From contig NW_004955463.1 of the NCBI RefSeq assembly GCF_000276665.1, positions 14,418,287 through 14,482,286 of the forward strand: 64,000 bases of DNA. The letters are read 5' to 3'. The stretch comes from Chinchilla lanigera. Taxonomy: Eukaryota; Chordata; Mammalia; Rodentia; Chinchillidae. The notes beneath the pieces were generated by a model. The model saw nothing but the letters and a program-made list of their open reading frames with translations, ran no database searches and had not been told where the DNA came from. The position numbers and the translations under genes were made by a program. Shown here piece by piece: positions 54,236-64,000 of this stretch; position 1 is the stretch's first letter, and each line of letters starts with the position of its first letter.

Positions 54236-55024
54236 TTTGTGCGCCAAATTCTTTGCCACTTTGGTACCACTCCTAGCACCTCTTTGCTCCCCACTTGTTA
54301 GTGGAGGCGGGGGTTTTCACAGAGGAAAATCCAGAGAAGATGTGGAAGATGATGATGACATGGTTGAAGACACAAGGAGAGGGGATTTGGGGACCTTGGG
54401 AGAGCAGTTCTGCGTACCAAGTCTTAGCAACTGTTGTAACAAAGGGTATTAAAGGAGACCAAAAGAAACTGTCAGCAGATTCAGGCCTAGGGCTGTAGGT
54501 CTGTGTTCTGTGTACTGAGTGCGTCTTTGTTGTGTGGGTCGGTGACTGTGATGCTTGGTTCTCCTACAGCTGACCCACCCTCCAACTCCCACCTTCTGGA
54601 TGAGCTCTGTGACTCTTGATGAGCTCTGTGACTTGGAGCCCCCCCACCATGGGCTGAGTCACAGTCAGGATATATTGTAGCCAGAATTCTATTTCTTATC
54701 TTTCCTTTTGGCCCACAGGTTGGTGCAAATGGGAATTCCCCTCAACAGAAGTAGACTTTCAGAGACTTTTGGAAAGAATGCCTTCTTGATGTCTCTGGCT
54801 TGAGAAAGAGAGGTGTTGATTAATTCTGCAGGCTGAAAAGGGGGAAATTTGAAAGCCGGCATTAAGTTGGACTCTATCCCTCTCTACTGGGCCAAGGGAC
54901 AGTCATCTTTCCTCTCTTGTTGCAGTCTATATGTAGTCTCTAAGAGTAGCAGTACCCAGGCAGCTTGGAGAAATTCTGTTTCTGCAAGTAGACTGGCATT
55001 GAGGGAATTTGCCTGGTTTGTGTT
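54236..55024. other. Intronic, with a short tandem duplication
   Basis: TGATGAGCTCTGTGACT-type duplication at 54598-54635. No gene or transposon recognised otherwise. Confidence 0.45.
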
Positions 55025-55035
55025 TGTGTGCGCGC

Positions 55036-55073
<38 letters not shown>
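55025..55073. repeat. (TG)n tract with CG core
   Basis: GTGCGCGCGCGTGTGTGTGT and onward; alternating purine-pyrimidine for about 48 bases. Confidence 0.97.
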
Positions 55074-55242
55074 TGGTGGGCGTTAGTGATTTCTATCATC
55101 TTGACCTGAAGCTCTGCACCCTTCCTGGAAGGCTCAGACTTTGTGTGCAGACCCTGTTCTCTCCCATCTGTGCTTTCACCATGTTTCATTTCCCCTTTGG
55201 GATTCCAGCCTGCATCTAGCCAAATGAAGAGGTTCACTGCTA

Positions 55243-55293
<51 letters not shown>
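55243..55293. repeat. (TG)n tract
   Basis: Perfect TG run of about 24 units, 170 bases after the preceding tract and in the same orientation. Confidence 0.97.
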
Positions 55294-55884
55294 CTTTTCT
55301 CTTGGGGCAGCCTCTCAACACTGCATAGCCCTTGTAGAAGTAAGGAGAGCAGAGCACCCCACCAGTCACTGCTTTGAGGGTTCGCTTGCCCTCGGAGTAT
55401 GTCTCCCTACTCCAGGACTTACCCCACTGGTACCTGGAAGATGAGGGCTGTTGTACCCTCTGTGACCTGCTGGCTGACTTGTGTGAAATCGTAGGGGGAT
55501 AGCCCTGGCCAGCACCTGGCCAGCTACTTGGCGGTGGACCAAGGCCATTGGTGGGCCATGTTCACCGCATTTGCTCTGTTGGAGCACCTGTTCTTGAGAG
55601 TCTGTGTTTCTTGTGTGCTTTGTAACCTTGAGGAGCCCCTGTCTGCTTCTGCCCCAAGCACGGAAATTGGGTGCCTGGGCCTGTGGGAGAGTGTTCCTCT
55701 CCTGGAGAGGAATACAGAGCTCCTGCCTTTCCTTGGGCCCTTCAAAGAGGTCAGGGAAAATCTGAAGAGAAGACGGGCTTGAAGGTGTGGCTAGTCCCAC
55801 ATCACCAGAGATTCTGATTTGAAGTCAAGTGGTCAGGGTTGGAATTTCTGGTTCCTCATTCCTGCAGGTAAGGGATCTCTGCAG
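55294..55884. other. Intronic, no feature recognised
   Basis: Open frames on both strands, including 144 codons on minus, but no family recognised. Confidence 0.4.
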
Positions 55885-56258
55885 ACCTGTATGAGTCTGC
55901 TCAGGCAGCCTTACAAAGCACCATGGATTGAGAGGCTTACACAGCAGAACTGTATCTTCTCACAGTTTTGAAGATTGAAAATCTGAGATCAAGATGGCCG
56001 CTGGTTGGTTTCTTCTGGGGCCCATGAGACAAGGATGGGCCCTCTTCTTGGCTTGTAAATGGCATCTTCTCCCTCTGAGGCCACCAGTGTTCAGATTTCC
56101 TCCTAAGATTATGTCCTAGGGACTAGAGCCCACCCAATGACTTCTTGTTAACTTAATTGCCTCTTTAAAGAGAGGATCTCCAGATACAGCCACAGTGCGA
56201 GGTACTGGGCCTACCTCAGCAAAAGAATCTTGAGAGGACGCAGTTTAGTCCATATGAG
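55885..56258 (-). repeat. MaLR/MST-like solo LTR
   Basis: GAGTCTGCTCAGGCAGCCTT, CTTCTCACAGTTTTGAAGAT, CTAGAGCCCACCCAATGACT and GATACAGCCACAGTGCGAGG follow the reversed MST LTR order at normal length (about 370 bases). Confidence 0.78.
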
Positions 56259-56454
56259 CCGAGTGCCCTTGGCACTGGCAAATCAGGGCAGAGAGAGGAG
56301 CCCCTCACTTTGAACCTTGGGCCTGCCCTCTACCAACAAGTTCCTGGTGGAGTTTTATCCAGGTATTTAATGGGAGCTTAAATTCATTCTGAGAGAGTCC
56401 CTTCATGTGTAAAAGAAGTTGTGATCCTCTGCATAAAGCTTTTGTGCAGCACAG

Positions 56455-56640
56455 TGGTAATAATTACCATTGATGACGTGTTTACTGTGTGACTCACACT
56501 TCGAAGTCACCATCTTAGGAGAGGTAGGAGTTAGTATTTTCCCTGTTGTATAGATGCAGAAACTGAGGTGCAGAAAGATCAAACAGTTTGGGTCACACAC
56601 TAATAAATTTCCGGAAGGGGAATTTGAACCTAGGCTCCTG
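56455..56640 (+). repeat. MIR element
   Basis: GTGGTAATAATTACCATTGA, TAGATGCAGAAACTGAGGTG and GGGAATTTGAACCTAGGCTC in MIR order. It ends 240 bases before the PLEKHA2 exon. Confidence 0.8.
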
Positions 56641-56881
56641 AAGGAAGTTTAGGCCTCAGTAACATGCCTGAGGCAACACTTGGCCCCAGAAAGCTTCTGA
56701 GTCCATATTAATGGTTTTTGATGAGGTCTCTAGAGTCTGGTTGGGATGGGACATTTAGTGCCCTAAGAGTGGAAGCTGGGCTTTTCCCAGAGGTGAACGA
56801 GGCCAGAAGTGAGGTTGCCTGAGGCCCTGGACAGCCTGACACACCCCCCTTTCTCACCAGCACCTCCTTCCTGCCACACAG

Positions 56882-57288
<407 letters not shown>

Positions 57289-57300
57289 AAAGAAAACTGT

Positions 57301-59169
57301 CTCAGCTCCTAGCTTGGGGGCGGGGGGGGCGGTTGGCTTTTGGTCCTAGATCTGGTGGTTTTTTTTCCGTGTGCTGGAATTTAACCCTTGCAAAAGCCAG
57401 GCGGGCTCCGGGCACAAGCTTGGTTTGTTCCTCTCCCTCTCCTTGGGCTATGGCCTGGTGGCTGCTCCTGCTCTTCCAGTCGAGGCCCCTCCCTAGTGGA
57501 GAATGTGACCTCATTCTCTGAGCTGGATGAATGTTCAACTTCTTTGGGCTTCTGAATCAGGAAGTCATAGAGTCCTGGGTTGGAGGTGACCTTGGAGCTC
57601 ACCTAGTTTTGCTTCCTGACACTACAGATGAGAAAAACTGAGCCTCAGACATTGCAATGGACTTAGGCAAAGACATGGTTAATAACTTTATTAGGATTTT
57701 AAGGAGTCAGGCACAGAGATGGAGGCTCCCTAAGTCCTGGGGGGTCCCTGGAACCATCACTGATCTGGGAAAAATTCCTCTTTGGGAGTTCATGTTTTGT
57801 TTCTGTTGTTTTTTCTGGTATTGAGTACTGGGATTGCAGCCAAGTGGGGACGGAGGAAGGTATGTGGGCCGGGATTTGGTTCTGTTCTAAGGCTTGGGAA
57901 GAGGAAGGTCAGAGTGGTGGGGGATAGATTTGTGCTTTAAGATGTGCTATGCAAAGAACAGTCCTGTGAACCTTGAGGTCATTGTCCAGGGGCTAGTCCT
58001 CTGGAGGCCTTTGGCATTTGTCTTCTGCATTTGATAGCTGAGTGAGAAAACATTATAGATGCAGAAAGCATATGCAGAAAGTCAGCTGCTGCAAATTCCC
58101 TTCTCCTGGAAGACAGCCCTCAGTACAGCTCTGCCCCCGCATCACCCCACTTCCCTGAGAAACCAGCGCCTTACTGTCATTTGAAGCTCTGAGCATCCGG
58201 ACTGGATCCTGCACTGGACACTCCACCCTCTGCTGTGTCTCACTATGGCTTGGTCTTACTTTGCCTCAGACCCTGCTGCTTCAGTTTTCGCTGCCTTTGC
58301 TCTGTGCAGATGCCCACCTCTGGCTCAGCAGATGCATTGTACAGGGAAAAAGAATTGAAGGTCTTCTTCACTGCTGTTGAAGGGGCTGGGAATTGAGTCT
58401 TTGTTGCCAGTAGACTTCACTTCTGGCTCACCAGGAGAAGCACTGGGGATGAGGGTCTCTTCTCCTACTCACCTGTCATGTTAGCTCAGTGAATTTGTAT
58501 GGATTTTTGTCTTCATTTATCTGCTTCCCACCATGCTTCCCCAGTAGAACTACCCTGAACACACATCTTCTTGCTTAGGGAAACCAGCTGCCTCTCCGGA
58601 GAATTGGGCCTTCCTTCAAACCTTGTGTTACAGAGTCTTGCTGTCACTGACTGGTCTTCCAGGACCACAGGGACACTGTCTGGTACCTTGGATGTTGCTA
58701 GTTGTTCATTTCCCTCATTCTGAGCTGGAATTTTATTGTTACTTGGGGCTGGAACTTGCTCTAATTTTGATGCTGAGCCTCAGGCTACCTGACTGGGCTC
58801 TGTGGGTCAGGCGCTGCAGCAGTGCCTGTCTTCTTGCTCAGGGCAGCCTCCCTGCCTCTGACCCTGGGATCTTGGGGTGCTCTTTGTGGGAACCCCCTTT
58901 GAGTTTGAGTCATGGGACAGAGCTTATCACCAAGGGTGGGGAATAGGACTAGAGGTGGGGTAGGGATCCTGGTCCACTGCTAGGGCTTCTTCACATCTTT
59001 CCAGGAAGGTATAGATTTCAGCTGGCTCAACATATGCCCCCGAAGGAGGAGACTTGCTGTGACATAGCGACAGTTCAGAACTTTTTACTTCTTTAGTTCT
59101 TAGGGTCTTCATAGTGTTCACGGTCAAGCAACACTCTAGACTTGAGAATGGATGCTTTGGTAAACTGCG
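57301..59169. other. SINE-free intronic stretch
   Basis: A G-rich run lies at 57316-57335. 57585-57660 (GGTGACCTTGGAGCTCACCT, CTACAGATGAGAAAAACTGA) looks like an old MIR-class repeat. No second coding exon recognised. Confidence 0.45.
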
Positions 59170-59365
59170 AAGTAGTATTAGTGAACATTTATCCCTAGGT
59201 GCTGACCACAACTTACTGGGTTTTTGTACTGACAGCAAGTCCAACTGGTAGGTATTACCATCCTCATTCTAAAGGTAAAGTAGGTGAGGCAGAGAGAAGA
59301 AATTTGCGTACAGTTACATAATAAGAATGTGGCAGAGCCAGGATTCTCAGCCTGGCAGCCAGCTC
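59170..59365 (+). repeat. MIR element
   Basis: TAGTGAACATTTATCCCTAG, GGTAGGTATTACCATCCTCA and GTGGCAGAGCCAGGATTCTC in MIR order. Confidence 0.8.
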
Positions 59366-59539
59366 CGGTTCCCCGGCAGTGCTTGCTGATAGTGAGACAG
59401 TCATCTCCAGGTTTTTTGGAAAGGAGAAAGGCTTGAAGAGGCAGTCTCTGATGAAGACAGAGAAGCTGGAAGACTCAGCCTGTAGGTTCCAGAGGGCAGA
59501 GAGCTCATCTGTGTTAGCTTTTGAGCCTTGTGTTCGGTG

Positions 59540-59605
59540 CTGGATAAATGTTTGCTCACTGAGTGAATGAATGCATGAATGCATGAATGAATGAATGAAT
59601 GAACA
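59540..59605 (-). repeat. MIR/L2-type tail with expanded (GAAT)n
   Basis: GGTGCTGGATAAATGTTTGC followed by GAATGAATGCATGAATGCAT and further GAAT units. Confidence 0.75.
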
Positions 59606-59914
59606 AACTAAGGGAGAACAGGGAAAGAAACTGTCAGGAGCAGGTGCTCAGGAGGTGCAGAGTGTTTGATTCAGCTCTCCTGGGACTGGAGACAGGGCCA
59701 AAACCAAATGGAAGCCTGTAGACGGGGCCACCCTGGGGATGTGGAGAGAGGCACTGAGACTCCTTTGGTCACTAATGTGACCAAATAAGCCACCTAATAA
59801 GCAAGATTTCTGAACCCAGGTTGCTGATCTTTGCTTGGTTGACCCACCTGGTAGGTGGTATGCCCTGGGCCTGTTTCTGCTACTCCTGTCTCTACTGCTG
59901 TTTTCACTGGTGCA
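59606..59914. other. Intronic, no feature recognised
   Basis: Nothing recognised. Confidence 0.4.
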
Positions 59915-60010
59915 GCTGATACTTCCTGAGTGGTTAGCACATGCCAGCAATTATGTGAAATGCTTTGCATATATTATCTCATTAAATCCCCTCAATAATC
60001 CCTTGCTCTG
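59915..60010 (+). repeat. MIR fragment
   Basis: GAGTGGTTAGCACATGCCAG, TTTGCATATATTATCTCATT and AAATCCCCTCAATAATCC. Confidence 0.75.
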
Positions 60011-61294
60011 TTGTCTGGGGTACTGTGCAACTCCTGGGCTGAGGCAGTCCTCCTGCCTCGGGACCATCGGTTATCAAATGCCAGCATTCTGCTTGTGGGA
60101 TTAGGAGTTGCTGTAGACCTCTGCTGCTTCACCAAGGGGACGTGATAGGGCCTGGAGGCAGACTCATCAGGAAAGATGTCAGGCCTGGGAGATGAGAGCA
60201 AGGCTGCAAACTGGGTTCTGTAACTCAGTTGATTTGTGTCTGAGGAAGGTTGATTTCTCTTCTGGAATATGGACACTCCAGAGGATCCTCTTCAGGACTT
60301 CTAGCCCTTCATTTCCTGAAGGCCTGAGAAGAGGGAGACCCTAGAGCTTAGCAGCATCACCCAACACATACCTACTAAACTTGGCCTGTGTGTCAGATAC
60401 CGAGCAAAGCCACAGACGCTGAGGCCGCAACAGTGAGTGAGACAGTCCATGCTGCCAGTGGGGAACTGGAAGATTAGCACACAAGAGGCAGGAAGAGCTT
60501 GGACACCACTTTGTGGAGGGGTGACACTAGAGCCAGCTCTTGAAGGGTGGCTGAAATTAGAGTGATTCTTGCCACATATTACTCACATGTGCAGCGCATT
60601 TGCAGGCTTTGAAGCGTTTTCATGTACAGGGTCTCACTTGGTCATTATGCCTACTTGTCTTAAGCATGGTGGAAGAGGAAGAGGGGGAACAGAGGTCATT
60701 AGGACGGTAGAGGGTGCTTAAGGTTGGGCTCCTGGGAAGAAGACTTCGGGAGGAGTCAGGTCCAGTGCAAGGGTTTGTGGGTAAGGTCTTTCTTAAGGAA
60801 ATGCTCCTTCTGGGCCTGTCAGGAGGCCAGCAGTGCAGGCCTGAGTCACCAGGGGAAGTTTTAGCTGAGGCCTGTGGGAGCTCTGGGGTGAGTTAAGCCC
60901 AAGACAGCGGGGCTGCCGTGTGCTGCCCTGCACATGCACTGTGCAGCTCGGGAAGTGTGGGCAGCGTGCCTTCAGCGGCCCAAGGTGGTTCCCTGGGGCA
61001 GAGGTGAAACTATGTGGGAGCAGGGGTAGTGTCTGCCAATGGCCATGTGGTGGGGAAGTGTCACAGGCAAAGCACAGCATGGATCCGGGACAGCCTTGGA
61101 TGTCAGGCAGGATTAACCGATGTGTGAAAGGAATCCAAGTTTTCCACAGAGGCATTTGAGGACACCAAACTGAAGACGGAGCCCATTAACTGCAAAGGAC
61201 CCTCTGAATGGAAAGTTTCAGTATTTTTGATCATGGCCACTGATTTGGCTAATGCATCTAAAAGCCAATATGCTGGCAGCATCAAGTAAACAAA
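60011..61294. other. SINE-free intronic stretch with old-repeat traces
   Basis: 60365-60480 (ACCTACTAAACTTGGCCTGT, CGCAACAGTGAGTGAGACAG) and 60575-60660 resemble MIR/L2-class remnants. No exon recognised. Confidence 0.4.
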
Positions 61295-61435
61295 TAGCTC
61301 TTTTTTTTTTTTATTGAAGTAAGAATATTTAACATGAGATCTACTCTTTCAATGCCACGTTGTTGACTATAGGTACAATGTTCAACCAACCTTTCTAGAG
61401 CCAACTCATTTGGTCAGTACAAACAAATAATTCTT
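61295..61435 (-). repeat. L1 3' UTR fragment
   Basis: Poly-T then ATTGAAGTAAGAATATTTAA and ACGTTGTTGACTATAGGTAC, as in reversed L1MA/MB-type tails. Confidence 0.6.
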
Positions 61436-61507
61436 GATTAGAAGCAAAGCACTGCTTAGATTTTCCTTAAGACGATACTATGATGTGACACAGCTGTATG
61501 TGTGGTG

Positions 61508-61582
61508 GTGGTGCTGAGGACTGAACCCAGGCCCTTATCCATGCAAGGCGGGTGCTGTACCACTGAGCTACATCCCAGCCCC
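61508..61582 (-). repeat. ID element
   Basis: GGTGCTGAGGACTGAACCCA and TACCACTGAGCTACATCCCA. Confidence 0.9.
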
Positions 61583-62814
61583 AGCAGTTGGAGTTTAATG
61601 TTGGTCCCTATCGTGGTAGAGGAGATGAAATTCCTTGATTAGAGCTGCTCCACTTTATCACAGTAACCTACAGAGTAATGAACTAGGTTTTAGTTGCACA
61701 GCAAAGCTGACATTCAACCTCTCTAATGCCCACTTGGCTATGTAATTATAATTGCAAGACTAAATTATATGGCCTTGAACAGGGGTAAACAGAAGCATGG
61801 AAACAATATTGCACTAGAATATTGTACTAGATCGTTGTTCTTGTCAGATTTACCCTATATGGTGCATCTTTTTTTAAAAGAATACTTAGATGACTTTACT
61901 TTCCAGAGGCCGTGATGTAATTATGGGTCATCATAATACCTCAAAAGGTTGCAGCTCTCCTTGTAAACCCGGGACCCCAATGAAAGCCCTCCTTCCTCCT
62001 TCCCTCTCTTCCTCTCTGTCTCTCGGTCTCTAAAATAAGCTGAAAGCAGTTCTTTCCATTACTGGGGGCAAAGAGCCTTAGCAGTGTTGAGAACAACGTG
62101 GGTATTTGGCTGCATTTTAGTGGAAAGAATACACAAGTGTGGGAGGAGATTCTATTAATATATAATTTATAATGAACCATATTATTGTTTTAAAGGCTAG
62201 GCAAAAATTGGTGTTTTTACAAAAATTGTGTTTTCTGTACCAGAAGCCTCTTTAAACATAGTTTGGCTGAAATCCATCAATATTTACAAGGTTTTTGCAT
62301 TATATGTTTTAGCTTGTCCAAATGCCAAGAACCAGTAAATAACTTTCTTTTTAAATGTGGGCAGTATTTACACAAAATTCCATGTAGAAGAGCAGGAGAA
62401 CAGGCCTAATGGAAGCACCTCCTCCCTCCCTAATCCTGCTGCCACCCTGTCCCTGGGCTGAGGCAGCCAGGACCGCCTGTCTCTTTTGTATCTCTTTGGA
62501 GATATTCTCTGCATGTCTAAGCATCAAGGTAACCTTCAGATCTTCAGCAATTATTTGGGCACAATTTTTTAGTTTTTTAAAAAAATCTTTTATTATCAAT
62601 TCTTTGTTGAGGTTTTTTTTTAAACTTCATGGATTTGTGTAACTTGTATGTTCACAAGCTGTGTTGACACATGATTGCTCAGGTGCTTTGTCTATATTTC
62701 ACCAAAATAAGAATGTAGACTCCTTTGGGTTGAAAAAAATCCCCAAAGAAACTTTTAAGCAGTAGGACTATAGTTTTACAAAGTACAAACTCTGCTAAAG
62801 GTAAAATTATTATT
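61583..62814. other. Intronic, no feature recognised
   Basis: A+T-rich, non-repetitive by eye. No exon recognised. Confidence 0.35.
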
Positions 62815-62828
62815 AAATGAGTGCTTTT

Positions 62829-63159
62829 AGGACCTCATGCATACTAAATACATGCGTGCTCCATTTCTGGGCTAAAATGCCTAGCTTTTTTTTTTTTTTT
62901 GCCTAGCTCTTAATTTTTTAAAATTTAGGTAATACTGTTATAAAACAAAGGTTGTGTGAAAATAGAATTACCACAAAAAACAAATAAAACAAAATTCCAT
63001 CAAGCATTTAATACTGTCTCCAAAGCTCCATACTGTAGTAATTCTATTTTTATGCAGCCTTTGTTCTATAACCCCATTACCTACATTTTAAAAAATTAAG
63101 GGATAGGCATTTTAGCCCAGAAGTGGAGCACACATGTATTTAGTGTGCATGAGGCCCTG
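62829..63159. repeat. Large imperfect inverted repeat containing ID copies
   Basis: Left arm 62829-62975 and right arm 63034-63159 are reverse complements. Aligned by hand they differ at about 16 of 122 positions (roughly 87% identical) once a 22-base poly-T insert in the left arm is set aside. The loop is 58 bases. Each arm holds a diverged ID element plus about 70 bases of shared non-ID flank (AATTTTTTAAAAT, ACAAAGG, AATAGAATTAC). Confidence 0.9.
62886..62900 (-). repeat. Poly-T insertion between short direct repeats
   Basis: About 15 T flanked by GCCTAGCT (62879-62886 and 62901-62908), absent from the matching point of the right arm. Confidence 0.75.
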
Positions 63160-64000
63160 GGTTCAAATGCATATGTTGCACTTTGAGGCAGTTGTGTTAA
63201 GATTGGTATGACTTGGTATCAAAGTCCAACCAGGTAAAGAACTTGGAGCTCTGAAATTTAGCAGAAGTTTTACTATTGCAAAACTATGATGGTGACTCTT
63301 CTGTTTTCTTAAAACTTGTCTTTGGTTATATTGTTATATTTGGCTTTACACTTTAACCTTTAACGTTTGTTTGTTAATATATACCTCTCTATAGTTATGG
63401 ATCTAATTATGTATAAAAGAATGGCCTTTTCTCCTTATTGAAATTGTGTCTCTGAGGCAAAGCAGGCTATTGTGTGTTTTAGAGAGGGTTTGCATGTTGG
63501 ACTTTGCTTGACCATTTTCATAGTATCAGCTGAGCCCGGGACGGTACAATGAATTTGTTAGGGAAAGAGGCATCCAGTTTTTGAGCTGCAGTAATATCAG
63601 ACAATGGCGTTAACGATCTTTGTGACACAGTTGTTGTGAAATTGTTAAGTAACACCATGTGAACATGCTCTGAGAAGCTCTCAAGTGCTACAGAGATGTT
63701 GCTTTTAAGAAAGGTTGTTCTGATGGTGACATTTGGGTGGATAGGAAGATGGGAACAGTTGGGAATTTGTCATAGCTCCGTGCTATGCCTGCAATTGCAA
63801 GGTGGGGTAACTGAGAGGAAGGGACAGGTTCAAAGGCCATGGGAAGGAAAAACGGCAGGCTGGTGGCTGACCAAGGTAGAGAAAAATATCAGAAGCTTAC
63901 TACTTGCTTATACATAAGTGACCATCACCATACATAGCCATTTAGGCTTCTGAATTTCCTGTAGTTAATAAAGATAAATTTATAAGCCAAAAACTTAGAT
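63160..64000. other. Intronic, no feature recognised, to window end
   Basis: A+T-rich first half. No exon or transposon recognised. Confidence 0.35.

Noticed and set aside
54884..55369. 161-codon minus-strand frame rich in TH repeats
   Set aside because: It is simply translation of the two (TG)n tracts.
62829..63159. microRNA precursor
   Set aside because: The hairpin arms are far longer than a pri-miRNA stem and contain SINE sequence; no short conserved mature-like segment can be singled out by eye.

Overview
This is nuclear DNA from a mammal, almost certainly a rodent outside the mouse/rat group. The window is filled with 7SL-derived B1 elements, tRNA-derived ID elements and B1-ID dimers (B1-dID), together with ORR1/MST-like MaLR LTRs, old L1 pieces, MIRs and two MER2-type DNA transposon relics. 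The dimeric B1-dID and the ID subfamily with a GCCTGCCTGGCAAGCG core suggest a squirrel-related, dormouse or beaver-type lineage. I lean towards a castorimorph, but this is weak and rests on memory of the families.

Only one protein-coding exon can be supported. It lies at 56905-57045 on the plus strand and is the first coding exon of PLEKHA2 (TAPP2). It encodes the first 47 residues (start of the N-terminal PH domain) and ends in a clean GT donor. The next exon is not in the window. A CpG island at about 43.7-45.6 kb, broken by a 115-base assembly gap, is the natural candidate for the PLEKHA2 promoter and non-coding first exon. On that reading 45.6-56.9 kb is intron 1, 57.0-64.0 kb is the start of intron 2, and 1-43.7 kb is the intergenic space upstream. 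In human that space separates TACC1 from PLEKHA2 (established knowledge, not visible here).

Layout: 0-5.7 kb holds scattered SINEs, one reversed MaLR LTR and a possible terminal exon with tandem AATAAA signals. 6.9-7.9 kb is a GC-rich patch with a G-quadruplex-type tract. 8-16 kb is rich in SINEs, including a triple-nested ID stack. 16.2-22.8 kb is old L1 sequence on the minus strand, split by an unusually long MaLR-like LTR with internal tandem repeats. 23.3-24.7 kb is a possible unclassified LTR. 25.6-32.8 kb is SINE-rich and contains a small orphan CpG island at 29.5 kb. 33-39.5 kb has three same-strand MaLR LTRs of one family. 41.1-50.1 kb, centred on the promoter, is nearly free of rodent SINEs. 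50-56.3 kb (intron 1) has nested SINEs, ancient L1, a MER2 relic, three TG tracts and a MaLR LTR. After the exon, 57.3-61.3 kb is again SINE-free with only MIRs, and 62.8-63.2 kb carries a large imperfect inverted repeat.

I found no novel coding system. The items most worth following up are the inverted repeat in intron 2, the expanded LTR at 16.5-17.8 kb, the start-stop uORF just before the PLEKHA2 start codon, the orphan CpG island, and the SINE-free zones around the promoter and exon.
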